This document shows, in pieces, positions 27,401 through 37,500 of a stretch of DNA of 58,139 nt. The notes below the pieces were generated by a model, which was not told the DNA's origin, did not search any database, and was given only the letters and a program-made list of their open reading frames with translations. The translations under genes were made by a program, and so were the position numbers. Position 1 is the first letter of the stretch. Every line of letters begins with the position of its first letter. The stretch spans positions 1 to 58,139 of the forward strand of contig JAKSOW010000003.1 of NCBI GenBank assembly GCA_024405395.1. Reading direction: 5' to 3'. Origin of the DNA: Kiritimatiellia bacterium (GTDB taxonomy: Bacteria; Verrucomicrobiota; Kiritimatiellia; RFP12; UBA1067).

Positions 27401-27599
27401 CGCAATTTGCGGAAGCCGCGATCTGTACGCTGTCGGCAGGTCCCGGCAAGGTGCCGTCAGAACCGGCGGCGCCGCCTGTCAAGGACCAGTTCTTGGGATC
27501 GTCCCAGTCGCAATCACCGGAACTGATCCAGTAATAAATCTTGGCCTGGCCGAAATGGGCGGCCATCAGCACCGCGGCAAACGCAAAAAGTCTTTTCAT
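24477..27599 (-). CDS. Large exported protein with autotransporter-type beta-strand repeats
   Basis: 1040 residues with a signal peptide (MKRLFAFAAVLMAAHFGQA). The first segment (YYWISSGDCDWDDPKNWSLT) and a second near residue 590 (WRGSVDGNWTNAENW) are of the W-x-G-x(n)-W-N type that opens many PVC beta-solenoid proteins. Near the C-terminus LVKRGAGTLVLGAAGNVVEE followed by LDLQKGTLVI is a clear autotransporter-associated beta-strand repeat. No C-terminal outer-membrane barrel is evident, so it is not a complete type Va autotransporter; it ends in a beta-sandwich. A surface or periplasmic structural role is likely. It follows the beta-helix gene after 27 bases. Confidence 0.7.
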   Translation of the reverse strand: MKRLFAFAAVLMAAHFGQAKIYYWISSGDCDWDDPKNWSLTGGAAGSDGTLPGPADSVQIAASANCAIMLNGDRQVAKFEMVWATASAPTACTLKGTGTLTVGGNGENTSLQVNSYRTLVLDGPDVYCADGVQYCEGGTMIIKKGTYTPVTHYLKTAPGRVVIDGGTAAAQGTRSFVLQNGWSSDEAQPAVCFIDLKSGTLATRVALNSGTFTMSGGVWDRTAYTTDIVTSHRRANMFFNILGGEKIVFADCDSTPFPPDESFWKVHELVSISRTRNVALRDSDGPLDFGILQAPKTTVNIANNVQLHGERLDVANFALGVGAHEVVFDVEQLRANLSGTMVTFTANKDLLPLHMVSPKAVSLEMANAGTMKIFAGLTQPNCDIFWNLRKGIAFDTTAKSDGTSAANYYLGAPLFEPGATLDVQGVGGVTIAFNSYTNVPNGRSCQDGLSNRLARVSVTGGASLGFENWAWLNRDYALRTDKLTLGAASRLSLLSATYAHFEALEADLDPTAQIEIGTPDMANSNFSPAALTLGPQHVNDFQTPETRPTVKLTTAGADASWECEWINGMPVVWRKDVPQRANCLMTRVNMSKWRGSVDGNWTNAENWLIDTDKTQAEDPLQQAMVFDGGYTNTRVTVNENVKAYQIRVYNYTAPVAFVGTGTIELGCASRENIAATAWDVNNAIVSSSENPLIFDVPVKLADEVAAPRYFTVNGGGRSYIAFMKDVAAGQVASFKGDVLIGGTVTAENFLFNEQGSSFPARRTRFAVLPGAQATATAQTWLQSGGNVTIEVYSNGVFMVANPNSACFWGHNTKRMPIKVQAGGRFDCRCALGGSTEVSFEGAGEVRLHDTGGMATEDYPVTIGGSVTVAVENFTAGHPLVFTGSPVWAATADWTYDLAPVTLPDGETLTVDTADLDSGAGHVATIGTAVSAAKLVKRGAGTLVLGAAGNVVEELDLQKGTLVIAAPLSVAKVSCAEDAMLAPASGLVSSRAWTTVLQMPEGAAVAGDLKFPSSLRLQVVEDGGEVKYQVRRIAGLTVNIR

Positions 27600-27626
27600 C
27601 TTCTGCTCCTTAGAGATTCGTGGACA

Positions 27627-30194
27627 CTATCTGTTCCAATACGGCAAAATGAATTCCGGGATGTATTCGCGCGCCTTGAGCGTCACGCGGATCATCTCGC
27701 CCTTCTTCATCGTGAACGGCGGCGACGTCACGACATTGCGGTCGTTCGCCAGCGCGACATGACTGCCGCTGGCCGCATCCGCCATTTCCACAATCCCGTG
27801 CGGCGTGCCCTGTTCGCCTTTCGAGGAGGGGCGTTCCTGCTTGTTCCAAGTCCATCCCTTGGCGCCTTCCTCGAAGTCCCCCCGGAATTCGGGATGCCCC
27901 TCGATGCGCACATCGTCATAGGCCGTCTTGTACCCGCATCCGCCAATGAGATTGAGGCGATAGGGGCCATCCGCCTCGGCCTTGAGCTCAACGACATATT
28001 CCCGCCACTGGGGCGTGGCGGTGTTGACCGACATCCACCGTGAACCCTGGCGCCCGGGCACGTTGAACGAGACCACCACCGTGCCCTGATCAAATTCCGT
28101 GCGGATGGGCCTGGGCCTGGACATGTTCGCGCCATGTTTCACGGCAGGCGAGAAGCGCCACGGCGAGTCATAGAGGCCCATCTCGCCAAAGCGCGTGCCC
28201 TGCGGCAACACCTTGCGGGCGGGCGCATCCGGCTTCAGTTCCCAGTTGAATCCCTCATAGTCAATGAACCCGGGATCGCCCGTGAGCTCCACGTTGTTCG
28301 TCATGAAATGCGTGGGGAGCACCTTCTCGGCGTTGCCCACGCGCAATCCCGTTGTGGCGCACATCACATTGTTCGTGCATTTATACCAGTAGGCGTTGTG
28401 GGCCTCCACCTTGTCCTCGAAAGCCAGCAGATCCAGCAGCCGCGGATAGCGCGTCCGCCAAAGTTCGCTGCGATAGAGCTTCTCGCCCGCCAGCAGCTTC
28501 TTGTAGAGGAAACTGTCCTTACCCTTCAACGCCGCGCCCTTGGCGAAGGAATCGGCGCCCAGCGACGACAGGTTGATGCCGAGCTGACAGTTGACGATGA
28601 GATTGTCCACCACGACGTTGTCGTTGCCGCCCGAAGTGTAGATACCCTGCGAGGCACGGTTGACGATGTTGCCACGCACGGTCACGCCCGAGGTCCAGCC
28701 ATCCATGTAGATGCCCTGCACGTGGCTGGAGAGCGGTTGCTTGCCGCTCATGAAGATGCAGTTGTACTCGCACACGGAGCCGCGCCGCGACCAGTCGTAG
28801 GACCCGCAGTAGATTGATCCCGCGTCATTGTTGTACATCACGCCGTCGTGGATCATGTTGAAGCCGCAGTAATGGTCGTTGCCGATGTACACGATGCCCT
28901 GATGCGCGAAATGGTGGATCAGGTTGTGCTGCGCGCGGCACCCCACGCCCGACATGCTGATGGCCGGATTTGCAATGGGCGAGACCTGTCCGAAATGGTG
29001 TATGTGGCAGTTCTCCACCACGTTGCTCGCGGGCGTCAGCGTGGCCTGCTCGCCGCCGCGTATGTTGACCGCGCCCTTGCCGAGATCCTCGAAGTCGCAC
29101 CCGTGGATCACCGCCTCACGGCTGTCGGCCCCGAAGATCACCGCCGTGTCGCCGATGCCGCGGAAAAGCGATGCCCGTACCGTGACACGCCGCGCATTGT
29201 AGAAGCGAATGGCCTGACCGCGCGCATGTTCAAACACAAGATCCTGGAAGATGACGTCATGAATCGTGGGCCAGCTTGTGAACAGCCGTTCGGCCATCGA
29301 AACGTCGGGGCGCTCGGCATCACGCACGTATAGCATCCGCGCCTTGCGGTCCAGCGCCCATTCGCCCTTTTCCTTAATCTCCGAAAAGGCGTTGAAGACA
29401 TTGAACGGCACGTTGGGGAGGAACCCGTAGGCGTTCTGGTTCGTGTCCACACACATGATCTTCTGCTCGGGATCGATCTTCAGCACAGGCGAGGTGGTGG
29501 CCGACCATTCAAAACGCCACATGCCGAAGGCCCAAAGGTCGGGTTCCTTCGCCCACAGCCCCAACTGCGGGATGTTCTCCACATAGAATTCGCCGTCGAA
29601 ATTCGCGTACCAGTTCTCACCCCATTCGTTGTAGCTGTCGACCACGGGCTTGACGGTGCGTCCCGTACGCGCAAACTCCTGCTTCGGGTACGTCGCCACC
29701 TTGAGACGGCGGCCGTTGGCGTGCACCTGCACGGGGATCTCGGTCAGATTTCCCTGCCGCCAGCCTTGCCGCCAGCCGGGAATGTTGTTGGTGCCGCTGA
29801 TGTGCCAGGCACGCGTGTCGGCTCGCGAAGCCTCGGGGATCAGCGACGCCGGCATCGCACTGAAGTCGACCTTCGACTCCGTCACCTCTGCCGCGCCCGA
29901 GATGACGGCCTTGCCACGGTGGGCCGCCCGCCAGACGATGGGCGAACCATTCGTGCCGCTGTCGATCTCCGTGAAGCAGATCGGCCTGTCCAGACGGTAT
30001 ACGCCATCAGCCAGCACCACCTCGATGCCGCCTGTCGGCACCTTTCCACCGTTGGCGCGGATGATGCGCCGCACCTCCGCCTGAGCCTTCTCAAGCGCCC
30101 CCTCACCCGCGGAGACCTGGACCTGTTGCGGCGCAGCAGACACCATGCCGACCCCAATGGCCAGCAACGCGAAAACCGAACTGTGCATCTTCAT
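27627..30194 (-). CDS. Exported right-handed beta-helix protein, GH141-like
   Basis: 855 residues with a signal peptide (MKMHSSVFALLAIGVGMVSA). The opening VVLADGVYRLDRPICF, then GSPIVWRAAHRGKAVISGA, is typical of the large right-handed parallel beta-helix proteins assigned to GH141 and relatives. The middle holds pectate-lyase-like turns (NIRGGEQATLTPASNVVENC, HHFGQVSPIANPAISMSG, GNDNVVVDNLIVN). The C-terminal 150 residues are a jelly-roll (PYRLNLIGGCGYKTAYDDVR) that may bind carbohydrate. Characterised GH141 enzymes act on fucosides or xylan; the substrate here is unknown. A promoter at 30237-30265 makes it the first gene of a six-gene run to the Nudix gene. Confidence 0.75.
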   Translation of the reverse strand: MKMHSSVFALLAIGVGMVSAAPQQVQVSAGEGALEKAQAEVRRIIRANGGKVPTGGIEVVLADGVYRLDRPICFTEIDSGTNGSPIVWRAAHRGKAVISGAAEVTESKVDFSAMPASLIPEASRADTRAWHISGTNNIPGWRQGWRQGNLTEIPVQVHANGRRLKVATYPKQEFARTGRTVKPVVDSYNEWGENWYANFDGEFYVENIPQLGLWAKEPDLWAFGMWRFEWSATTSPVLKIDPEQKIMCVDTNQNAYGFLPNVPFNVFNAFSEIKEKGEWALDRKARMLYVRDAERPDVSMAERLFTSWPTIHDVIFQDLVFEHARGQAIRFYNARRVTVRASLFRGIGDTAVIFGADSREAVIHGCDFEDLGKGAVNIRGGEQATLTPASNVVENCHIHHFGQVSPIANPAISMSGVGCRAQHNLIHHFAHQGIVYIGNDHYCGFNMIHDGVMYNNDAGSIYCGSYDWSRRGSVCEYNCIFMSGKQPLSSHVQGIYMDGWTSGVTVRGNIVNRASQGIYTSGGNDNVVVDNLIVNCQLGINLSSLGADSFAKGAALKGKDSFLYKKLLAGEKLYRSELWRTRYPRLLDLLAFEDKVEAHNAYWYKCTNNVMCATTGLRVGNAEKVLPTHFMTNNVELTGDPGFIDYEGFNWELKPDAPARKVLPQGTRFGEMGLYDSPWRFSPAVKHGANMSRPRPIRTEFDQGTVVVSFNVPGRQGSRWMSVNTATPQWREYVVELKAEADGPYRLNLIGGCGYKTAYDDVRIEGHPEFRGDFEEGAKGWTWNKQERPSSKGEQGTPHGIVEMADAASGSHVALANDRNVVTSPPFTMKKGEMIRVTLKAREYIPEFILPYWNR

Positions 30195-30236
30195 CGCTAA
30201 ACGTTCTCCTAAAGCCCTCCTCAGGAAATTCCTTTA

Positions 30237-30265
30237 ATTATAGCAACAATTTACCGAAGAGGCAA
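30237..30265 (-). promoter_or_regulatory. Promoter of the beta-helix/autotransporter/symporter operon
   Basis: TTGCCT (30260-30265) and a perfect TATAAT (30237-30242) on the minus strand are 17 bases apart. The leader is about 35-40 bases and contains GGAG. Confidence 0.65.
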
Positions 30266-30337
30266 TCCACCATCCATCTCGGAGGGTGAACGCCTGGGTG
30301 ATGGCATGCACGCCACCACGGCTCAAGAGCTGAAGAG

Positions 30338-30625
30338 CTAAAGCGCCAACTGCGCAAGACACTGCTTGATGGTCGCCTCTGGGATCCCCTTCGCTCGACA
30401 AACGCGCACAAAGGCTCGCCGGATAGCTGCACGACGTTTTGCAATGGCCTCGTCGTCCAGAGCGCCCTCTTCCCGGAAGGACTCCGTGCGCCGCAGTTCA
30501 CGCACCGCCTGATTCCAGGTCGTCATCACCTGCGGAGGGATTGCATTGGTTCCTGCAAAAGAAGGATTAGCCGCTGCAGAATTGAGCGACAAAAGGCCTG
30601 CCAAGAGAAGAACGGCATGTATCAT
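30338..30625 (-). CDS. Small exported protein, function unknown
   Basis: 95 residues with a signal peptide (MIHAVLLLAGLLSLNSAAA). The mature part is a charged helical segment (TWNQAVRELRRTESF, then AIAKRRAAIRRAFVRVCRAKG) with two cysteines. No family recognised. Its ATG overlaps the stop of the upstream TSP3-type gene (TGATG), so translation is coupled. It is the last gene of the large surface operon. An in-frame ATG nine bases upstream would start inside the previous gene and is less likely. Confidence 0.6.
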   Translation of the reverse strand: MIHAVLLLAGLLSLNSAAANPSFAGTNAIPPQVMTTWNQAVRELRRTESFREEGALDDEAIAKRRAAIRRAFVRVCRAKGIPEATIKQCLAQLAL

Positions 30626-31494
30626 CAGTGGCACGCAACCTTGAAGAAGGCCGCGCCCAATGCCGCATCCACATAAACCGTCATCTTACGGCCTGTGCCC
30701 TCATAAGTCTCATAGCCGAACTCACCGTCAACATGTGAGGTTGTCGCAACAGGCGTCCAATTTGGATTGTCCGCCCGTTCCGCCATCAATACATGGTAGA
30801 CGTGGTCAAGCGACGTCTTGAACGTGAGGGCCGCCAGAGTAGTACCAGGGACCTTCTCAAAGCTCACAATGCTGAAGAGGTCTGTTGCACTGAAGGGGTC
30901 AGTACCCGCCATGAACTCGCGCAGATTGCTGATTCCATCCCCATCACAATCGTCTTCAGGACGGAAAGACGCAATATCCATAGGCTGACCAGGCTCTCCG
31001 TACCGGGGATTCAGTTCAAGCATCCAGAGTTCCCAGGCATCTGGCAGGCCATCGCCATCCGCATCCTCCCCTAATGTGTAGTCAAGCCGCTGAGGCGTCC
31101 CGGCCGCCGGCGTATTCCAGACCGGCCGTGGCGACAGCGCCTCTTCACTCCCATCAATCAGCGCCTGAACACGCATGGGCGTTCCCACCGTGACAGCGCG
31201 AGACCTAACAGGGCCCTTGCTGTCTATTTCAAGCGAGAGGCGATAGTTCATTCCCAGATAGACATTCGCCTCAACCACAGACTGGGCATAGATCTTTCCC
31301 GCCTGGTCCGCATCCTTCAGCAGTCGTGCGACCGCCTTCGAATCCTTCGTCAGCGGAACACCATACTCATCGCGGATGAGACCGTAGGTGATGACCGGCG
31401 GCTTCGGCACCGCGGGCGCCACACGCGTCGCGGCCTCGCAGGGCGCCACAAGGACAACCGCCAAGCCCAAGATCAGAGAAAAATTGCTTTTCAT
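30625..31494 (-). CDS. Exported protein with thrombospondin-3-like calcium repeats
   Basis: 289 residues with a signal peptide (MKSNFSLILGLAVVLVAPCEA). Two calcium-loop repeats stand out, EDADGDGLPDAWEL and DDCDGDGISNLREFMAGTDP, the TSP3/EF-hand-like form common on PVC surface proteins. The C-terminal domain (FSIVSFEKVPGTTLAALTFK to AAFFKVACH) resembles the end of the protein at 42683-47710, where a GLDP motif is likewise followed by a beta domain ending in RFFKVE. Probably exported and calcium stabilised. AAGGAGG lies eight bases before the start. Part of the surface operon, 20 bases after the giant gene. Confidence 0.7.
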   Translation of the reverse strand: MKSNFSLILGLAVVLVAPCEAATRVAPAVPKPPVITYGLIRDEYGVPLTKDSKAVARLLKDADQAGKIYAQSVVEANVYLGMNYRLSLEIDSKGPVRSRAVTVGTPMRVQALIDGSEEALSPRPVWNTPAAGTPQRLDYTLGEDADGDGLPDAWELWMLELNPRYGEPGQPMDIASFRPEDDCDGDGISNLREFMAGTDPFSATDLFSIVSFEKVPGTTLAALTFKTSLDHVYHVLMAERADNPNWTPVATTSHVDGEFGYETYEGTGRKMTVYVDAALGAAFFKVACH

Positions 31495-31514
31495 CGGTAA
31501 TTCCTCCTTCGTGC

Positions 31515-34500
31515 TCAGTTCCCGCTGAACGAGTACGTCTTGAGATACAGGTGGATATCCTTGATTGTGTTGACGAAATTCGCGCGAGCCGTCTCATTCG
31601 CCGAGTCAAGCGAAGCCGCAGGAATGATCAGCCACCACTGGTCGTTCCAGACAGAACGGCCGATCAGACGGGCGTTGTAGCTCATGCCACTTTCGTCGAA
31701 CGTCGGAGCAACGGAGGCACGAATGGTTGGATGACGGCGCTGCGTACAAAGCTCGTTGCCAAACACGTCCTTCATCATGCTCCAGTCGGTCGAGCGCCAC
31801 TGGGCATCGGAGAGCGGATACGGAATCGGCAGCACCTGATCCACAACCTCCCAGGCGCGGATCTCTGCCGACTCAGAGCTCGACGAGCGCACCGGAACAC
31901 GCATATAGTCGAGGCCAGCCGGAATGAGATAGACCTCCGGACGATTCGACATGCGGCCCTTCTCGCCTTCGAGCCAGACGCCCACGCCGCGAATCTTCGT
32001 GGCGAAATACGTGGACGAGAACGCGCTGTCGCCTGGCTGCAGCTCGTTGCCGAAGAACCCGGTGCGTGCCGCAATCACCGTGCGGAAGGGAATCGCGAAA
32101 CCGGGTTCCTTCGTCTGCATCGGATCAAACGGCTGGGCAAGACGCGTGAAGGCGGGATGCGACTTCAGGTCCTCCACCCAATACGACTGCAACAGGTCCT
32201 TCCAGGCGGCATCGCCTTCGGCGTCCGAATTCTTGCGGAACAGCTCCCTGCGCAGACTGAAGCCATCCAGTTCGTTCTGCGGATTGTTGAAGCCGAGCCG
32301 TCCCTTCAGAACCTGCCAGTTCTCGTTCATGCGATACAGCACATCGGCAAGGCCAGGATCGCCGGCAGAACCGCCGCCGAGCGGCAGCTTGCCTTCGGCA
32401 TCAAACCGGCCCAAAGCGCGCGAGCGGATGATCTGCGACATGAACTCGCGGCCAGCGGCGTTCTTCGCGTCACTCTGAAGGAGCCCCGTCTCGTAGTCAT
32501 ACGCCTTGGCGGCAAGATAGGTGTACTTGGCGGCAGCCTCGAATGCCTCGTTGTAACGCTGCAGCTCATCATTCCGCAGAATCTGGTAGAACATGTTGCG
32601 GTAGCGGCGCAGCGACAGGTCACTGGCCCAGGCGATGCGCAGACGAGCACGCTCGTTCTGGAGCTGGCGCCCCTTCTCAAGCAGCTGCGAATACTGCATG
32701 CGCTGAGCATTGGCGGTATTCAAGGCCGCCTCGAGCTTGGAGACCGCCGCCGTCAGTTCGGAAGCCTTCTCCTTGATCTCGGCAATCGCCTTCTTGCGGT
32801 CCTCGTTGTCCTGGTATTCCTTGTATTTCTTCTCGAGCTCTTCCTGCATCTTCTCGGTTGCCGTCTTGACCTTTTCGACAACCTCCTTCTGCTCGGCGAT
32901 CTGATTGTCCAGAGACTCCGCAAGGCCCGCCTTCAGCACATATTCCGCGCCACGCGCGATCGACGTCAAGTCAAACGACAGGCCCGTCACGCGCGGCAAC
33001 GCCTCAACCACCGAATCGGTGATGATTGACTTGATGTTCTTGAGCTTCTCAATGAGCTCCATTGCCGTCTCGGCATTCTTCTGGACGGCCGCATAGAAGT
33101 TGTTGACCTCATTCGTGGCCGCCTCCTTCACGAACACCATCTGAGACTCGAAGTCCTTCGAGGTGAGTTCGTCGATCTTCGCGCGAACGGCCACAGTCAC
33201 AGCCTTGACCTTGGCCTGTTCCTCCTCGATCGCGGCAAGCTTCTCCTGATAGCCGCCCAAGGCCATCTGCAGAGAGCCCTCCGCAACACGCTGCGACGTG
33301 TAGCTCACCGGTTTCGGAACATACCCGTCGACGCCGACGAAGAAGCTGGCGTTATGCGCATTGTTGCTCCATGCCGCGACCGCGAACTCGTAGTCGACCT
33401 TGCCGTCGAATTCGTCCGCGCCGGTGTCGATCACCGTCACCGGAAGCGTCAGATAGTCCTCGGCCTTGACGCCGGCATACTTCAGATACGGATTCACCTT
33501 GGCGGCAATGATGTTCTTGCCCTTGTCATAGAGCTTCGCCGCCCCTATGAGCAGGTCAGAGAGCACGCCTGTGCCATTCGTGACCGCAGGATCGATCTCA
33601 GCCTCATACGTTCCCGTCACATTGGTTGTGATGAGCTGGTAGTCGTCAACCACAAAGTCCATGTAGCGTCCACGCACGGCGTTGGTCGTCGAGTTGTCGA
33701 CATCGAACGTCTCCACATAGTAGTAGTGGTAGAGGTCAGGTCCCGTATAGCCCTGCGGATAAAGCTTTCCGGGGCCAATGTCCTCGTCGTACGGACGGCC
33801 ATAGATCTCGATCAGCTCGCGTTCGATGGCGGCCTCCTCGTCGGAGATCATCGTCTCGAAATCGCGCTCCTCATTCTGATCACGCAGCGCATTCGCGCAG
33901 CCCTTCACCCGCGAGAAGATCTCATGGGCAACAGTGGTGGCCCGCACCGCACGATCGTATATCTGCTCAAAGTGCGTCTTGCCCTCGTCGATCTCGCTCG
34001 GTGAGATGTCGAACGGCACGGCGGAGTCGGAAAGGCCGAGCGGATTCATGCCGGCGTCGAAACTGTCGGCGTTGCGCTGAATGCTCTTCGCATAGCCCAC
34101 GATCTCGCCAAGCTCCAAAGTCGACTGACGGTCCACCATCTGGAGGATGCCCGTGTCAACCGCATTCGTGACAGGAAGAACCGCATTGACGGCCAACCAG
34201 TCATAATACGCGCCGAGATGGCCACGGGTGGCCCACTCGTCAACGCCCCAGTGGCGACGATCCTTCGTATGGTCGTCATAGACGACTTCATCCAGCTGCG
34301 CGTCTTCGGCGCCCAGCCACGGATCCAGCGCACCCTGTTCGTATTTGGCGCGCGCCGTCCGCGAGACGATCATCTCGGCCGTCCGCGCCTTCTGTGCGGC
34401 TGCAATCGCGAAACGCTTCTCATGCATGTAGGAGCATGTGATGAGAGCCGCGCCGCCATAGGCCAACGTCGATTCAACCTGTGTCGGCCAGCCGAAATTC

Positions 34501-37500
34501 TTGTGGCGCAAGAGCGCATAATATCCCTTCACAGCCGAGAGGTAGTGGCCATACGCATCGCCATGCCCCTGCGGATAGAGTATCTGCGCGTCAGAAACGT
34601 CTGTCATGCCGTTCTTGTCGCCCTTCAGGTCGCTGATGCCGTAATTGAGCACGTATGCCACCTGGCCGCCCATGATGTCGCTGGAGAAGTTCCAGATGAG
34701 GCGGTTGTAGTAGGGCGCCGCCCAGGGCTCAACCTTGTTCGCCGCCGCATAGGCGTAATCGTAGCTCAGGTCGCGGCCACGCAGCAGGCAAAGCTCCTCG
34801 TCCAGGAGATTCTCGCACTGGTTCATGAACGGGAAGATTGAGCTTTCCGCGCCATCGGCGACAGGCGAATCCTTTCCAAGGTCAACAGTCGGATTCATCG
34901 CGTCGGCGAGCGCTTCGTTGCCGAGCGCCACGTAGAGCTCCGCGATGCGACCCGCCGCCAGCTGCAGCGCAAGCGCCAGCGATCCGAACGCCTGATGGGA
35001 GTCCCCGTCGTTGATCGACAGCTTCTTCGCCTGATTGAGGACGGTTTCGTAGATCTGGATGAGCCCATAGCTGTCGAGCGCATTCTGGTTGAGCGGAATG
35101 TCGCCGTCATACGGCGCACCCGCCTGCTGCAGCATCGACAGCTGCGTGTTCAGGCCCTGGTTCTGGGCGATCTGCGCGTATTCGCGGCAACGCTGCTCAA
35201 ACGGATTCACCGCCTTGAGCACACGCTTGATCCAGCCTTCGGCCAATTGCGCCGAACTCCAGTTCGACCAGTTGGTGCTGACGACTTCGACAACATTGGA
35301 GTCAAGTGCGCGATAGCGGCAGGTGATGTAGTGGTCCTGCAGGCCAAACACGCCTTCATCACCCACGGTGATCCAGTCCTGGACAGTCGTACCTTCCTTG
35401 ATCTGGGACGCGAAACGCTTCCAGGCGGTCGGATTGTTCTGCGGCAGGGCCGGTGCGCCACCGTTCGGCAGCGGATCGGCGTACATCCACTCGAACTCCC
35501 ACAGTTCCGGCGTGCCGTTGAAGTCGGCCGTGTACTTCATGTTGATCTTCTTGTCGAGCACATTCGCGGACTCGATCGGATCGATCGTGCCGTTGTAGAG
35601 TTCGGGCACGACCTTGAGGACGTACATGAGCACGTTCTCGGACTTCGGGCAGATCTCGACGTCCGTCGCGTTGTTGACGACCAACGTCACGTAACCCGAG
35701 CCACGGCCCGTCGTCGTGAGGGCCAGCGAATCATGCGCCTTGTTCTCGTCGGTGATCGCGACAACTGTGCCGGGCACCGAATCGACGCCCTTCTGCCAGT
35801 CAGCGTTCTTGCCGCCCGGGAAGGCGTCATCGTCCTTCACCAGTTCCTTCGCCCGCTTGTCGAGAACGTTCAGCCAGAGATACGGATCGATGCCGGCCTT
35901 GTCGATGAACGTGCCGGTGATCTCCAGCTCCTCCGTGCGATTGTGCGCAAGGTCATAGACGGCGTGCGGGTTGAACACGAAACGATCCTGCAGGAACGGC
36001 GGCAGATTCGCAAAGTGGCGCTTCGCCGTCCGCGTGTCCTCCCACCACTCGATCTCGTCCGGAATGTCCTTCAGCGACCCGCCCTGGCGAACGGTAGGAT
36101 CGATGAGCTGCACACTCGGCTGTTTCTTGCGGCGCTGGCTCTGTTCATAGACGATACCCACGGAAAGCTGTTCCCGCATCGCCGGCAGACCGTTCATGGC
36201 CTTGTAGAGCGTCTGGTTGACGAACAGTTCCGGCACGTTGTCGGGCCACCGCGTGATGAAGGTGTAGTTGATGCCCTCCGTGTCGTTGGTGGCGCGCTTC
36301 GGATAGTCACTCGGCGCACCAAGGTAGCCGTCGTCACGTTGCGTATACCATTCCAGCCACTTGATCTTTTCGCTGGCGGCCGGCGGCGTCATCGTGTCGG
36401 GATAGTCGAAGGTCGGCTGATGGGTGTAGCTGAACTCAAAGACGTAGTTCGTGACATTCCCGTCGTCGCCCGCCTGCTGTGCCCAGAACCAGTCCTTGCG
36501 GTCGCGGAAGCAAGTCTCCTTGCCTTCCACGCACGGACCCGAGATGAAGTCGATCAGGTTCGCCGGCTGGAGCGAGGCGATCGGATTCGGCGTCTGGAAC
36601 ATATTGCCGGCCACATGGAAACCGCGGAAGCGGTAGAGGTCGTTCTCCGGGACAACGCGAAACGCCGCCATCCCGACCTTGCCGATGCGATCGGGGTCGG
36701 CATACTCGACGAGCACATAGGGAAGCGACGTGAACTGACCCTTTGTCTCCGTGAGGTTCGTCACCGAAGTGATGTTGAGATCGCACCGCAGCGCATGGAC
36801 GACACCATTGATCATCAGCGCGTGCTCTTCGTTCGGATTGAAGCCCGGGAGTTCGCGGTTCCCCTGCCGATAGATCCGTGCGGAAGAATCCAGCACAAGG
36901 CCCTTGCGCGGCTTCAGCGGCGCGCCACAGAAGAGACCGGCCTTGACCAGGGCTCCGTTGACGTGCGGATCGAAGAGGAACTGGCCGTGGTTGCCGTAGA
37001 TCGACGAGTCCTCCAGACGGGTCGTCACCTCCCACTGCACATCATCTTCATGGCCCGGCAGCGGCTGCTGCTCGCCAAACTGGACGACGATGTTGGCGTC
37101 GTCCCCCAACTCCTCATAGCGATGGTTGTGTATCGATTCCCACGAGCGCTCAGTCGACCACACGCGGAAATTGACCATGTGGCCCGTGAACGAAAGCGGA
37201 TTGCCGAACTGGGCGGCGAAATGGTTGGGGCGGAACAGCCGCACCTCGCCGCCGTTGAGCGTCACGCTCTTGGGCAGATCGTTCGTGGTCACGAATTCGG
37301 CCACGCGCATGCCGTTGACGTAGTAACGCCACTTGCCGTCCGTGCCATGCGCCACCGCAAGGTGGAACTCCTGCTTCGGGCAGTCCTCGGAGCGGTTGGC
37401 GTACAGCGGCACAGGCCACGCGGTGAATTCCGTCTGGCGCTCGTCATTCAGATACAGGTTGCCCAGAAGGTCAAATCCGATTTCCAGATAGGGCTCCGCC

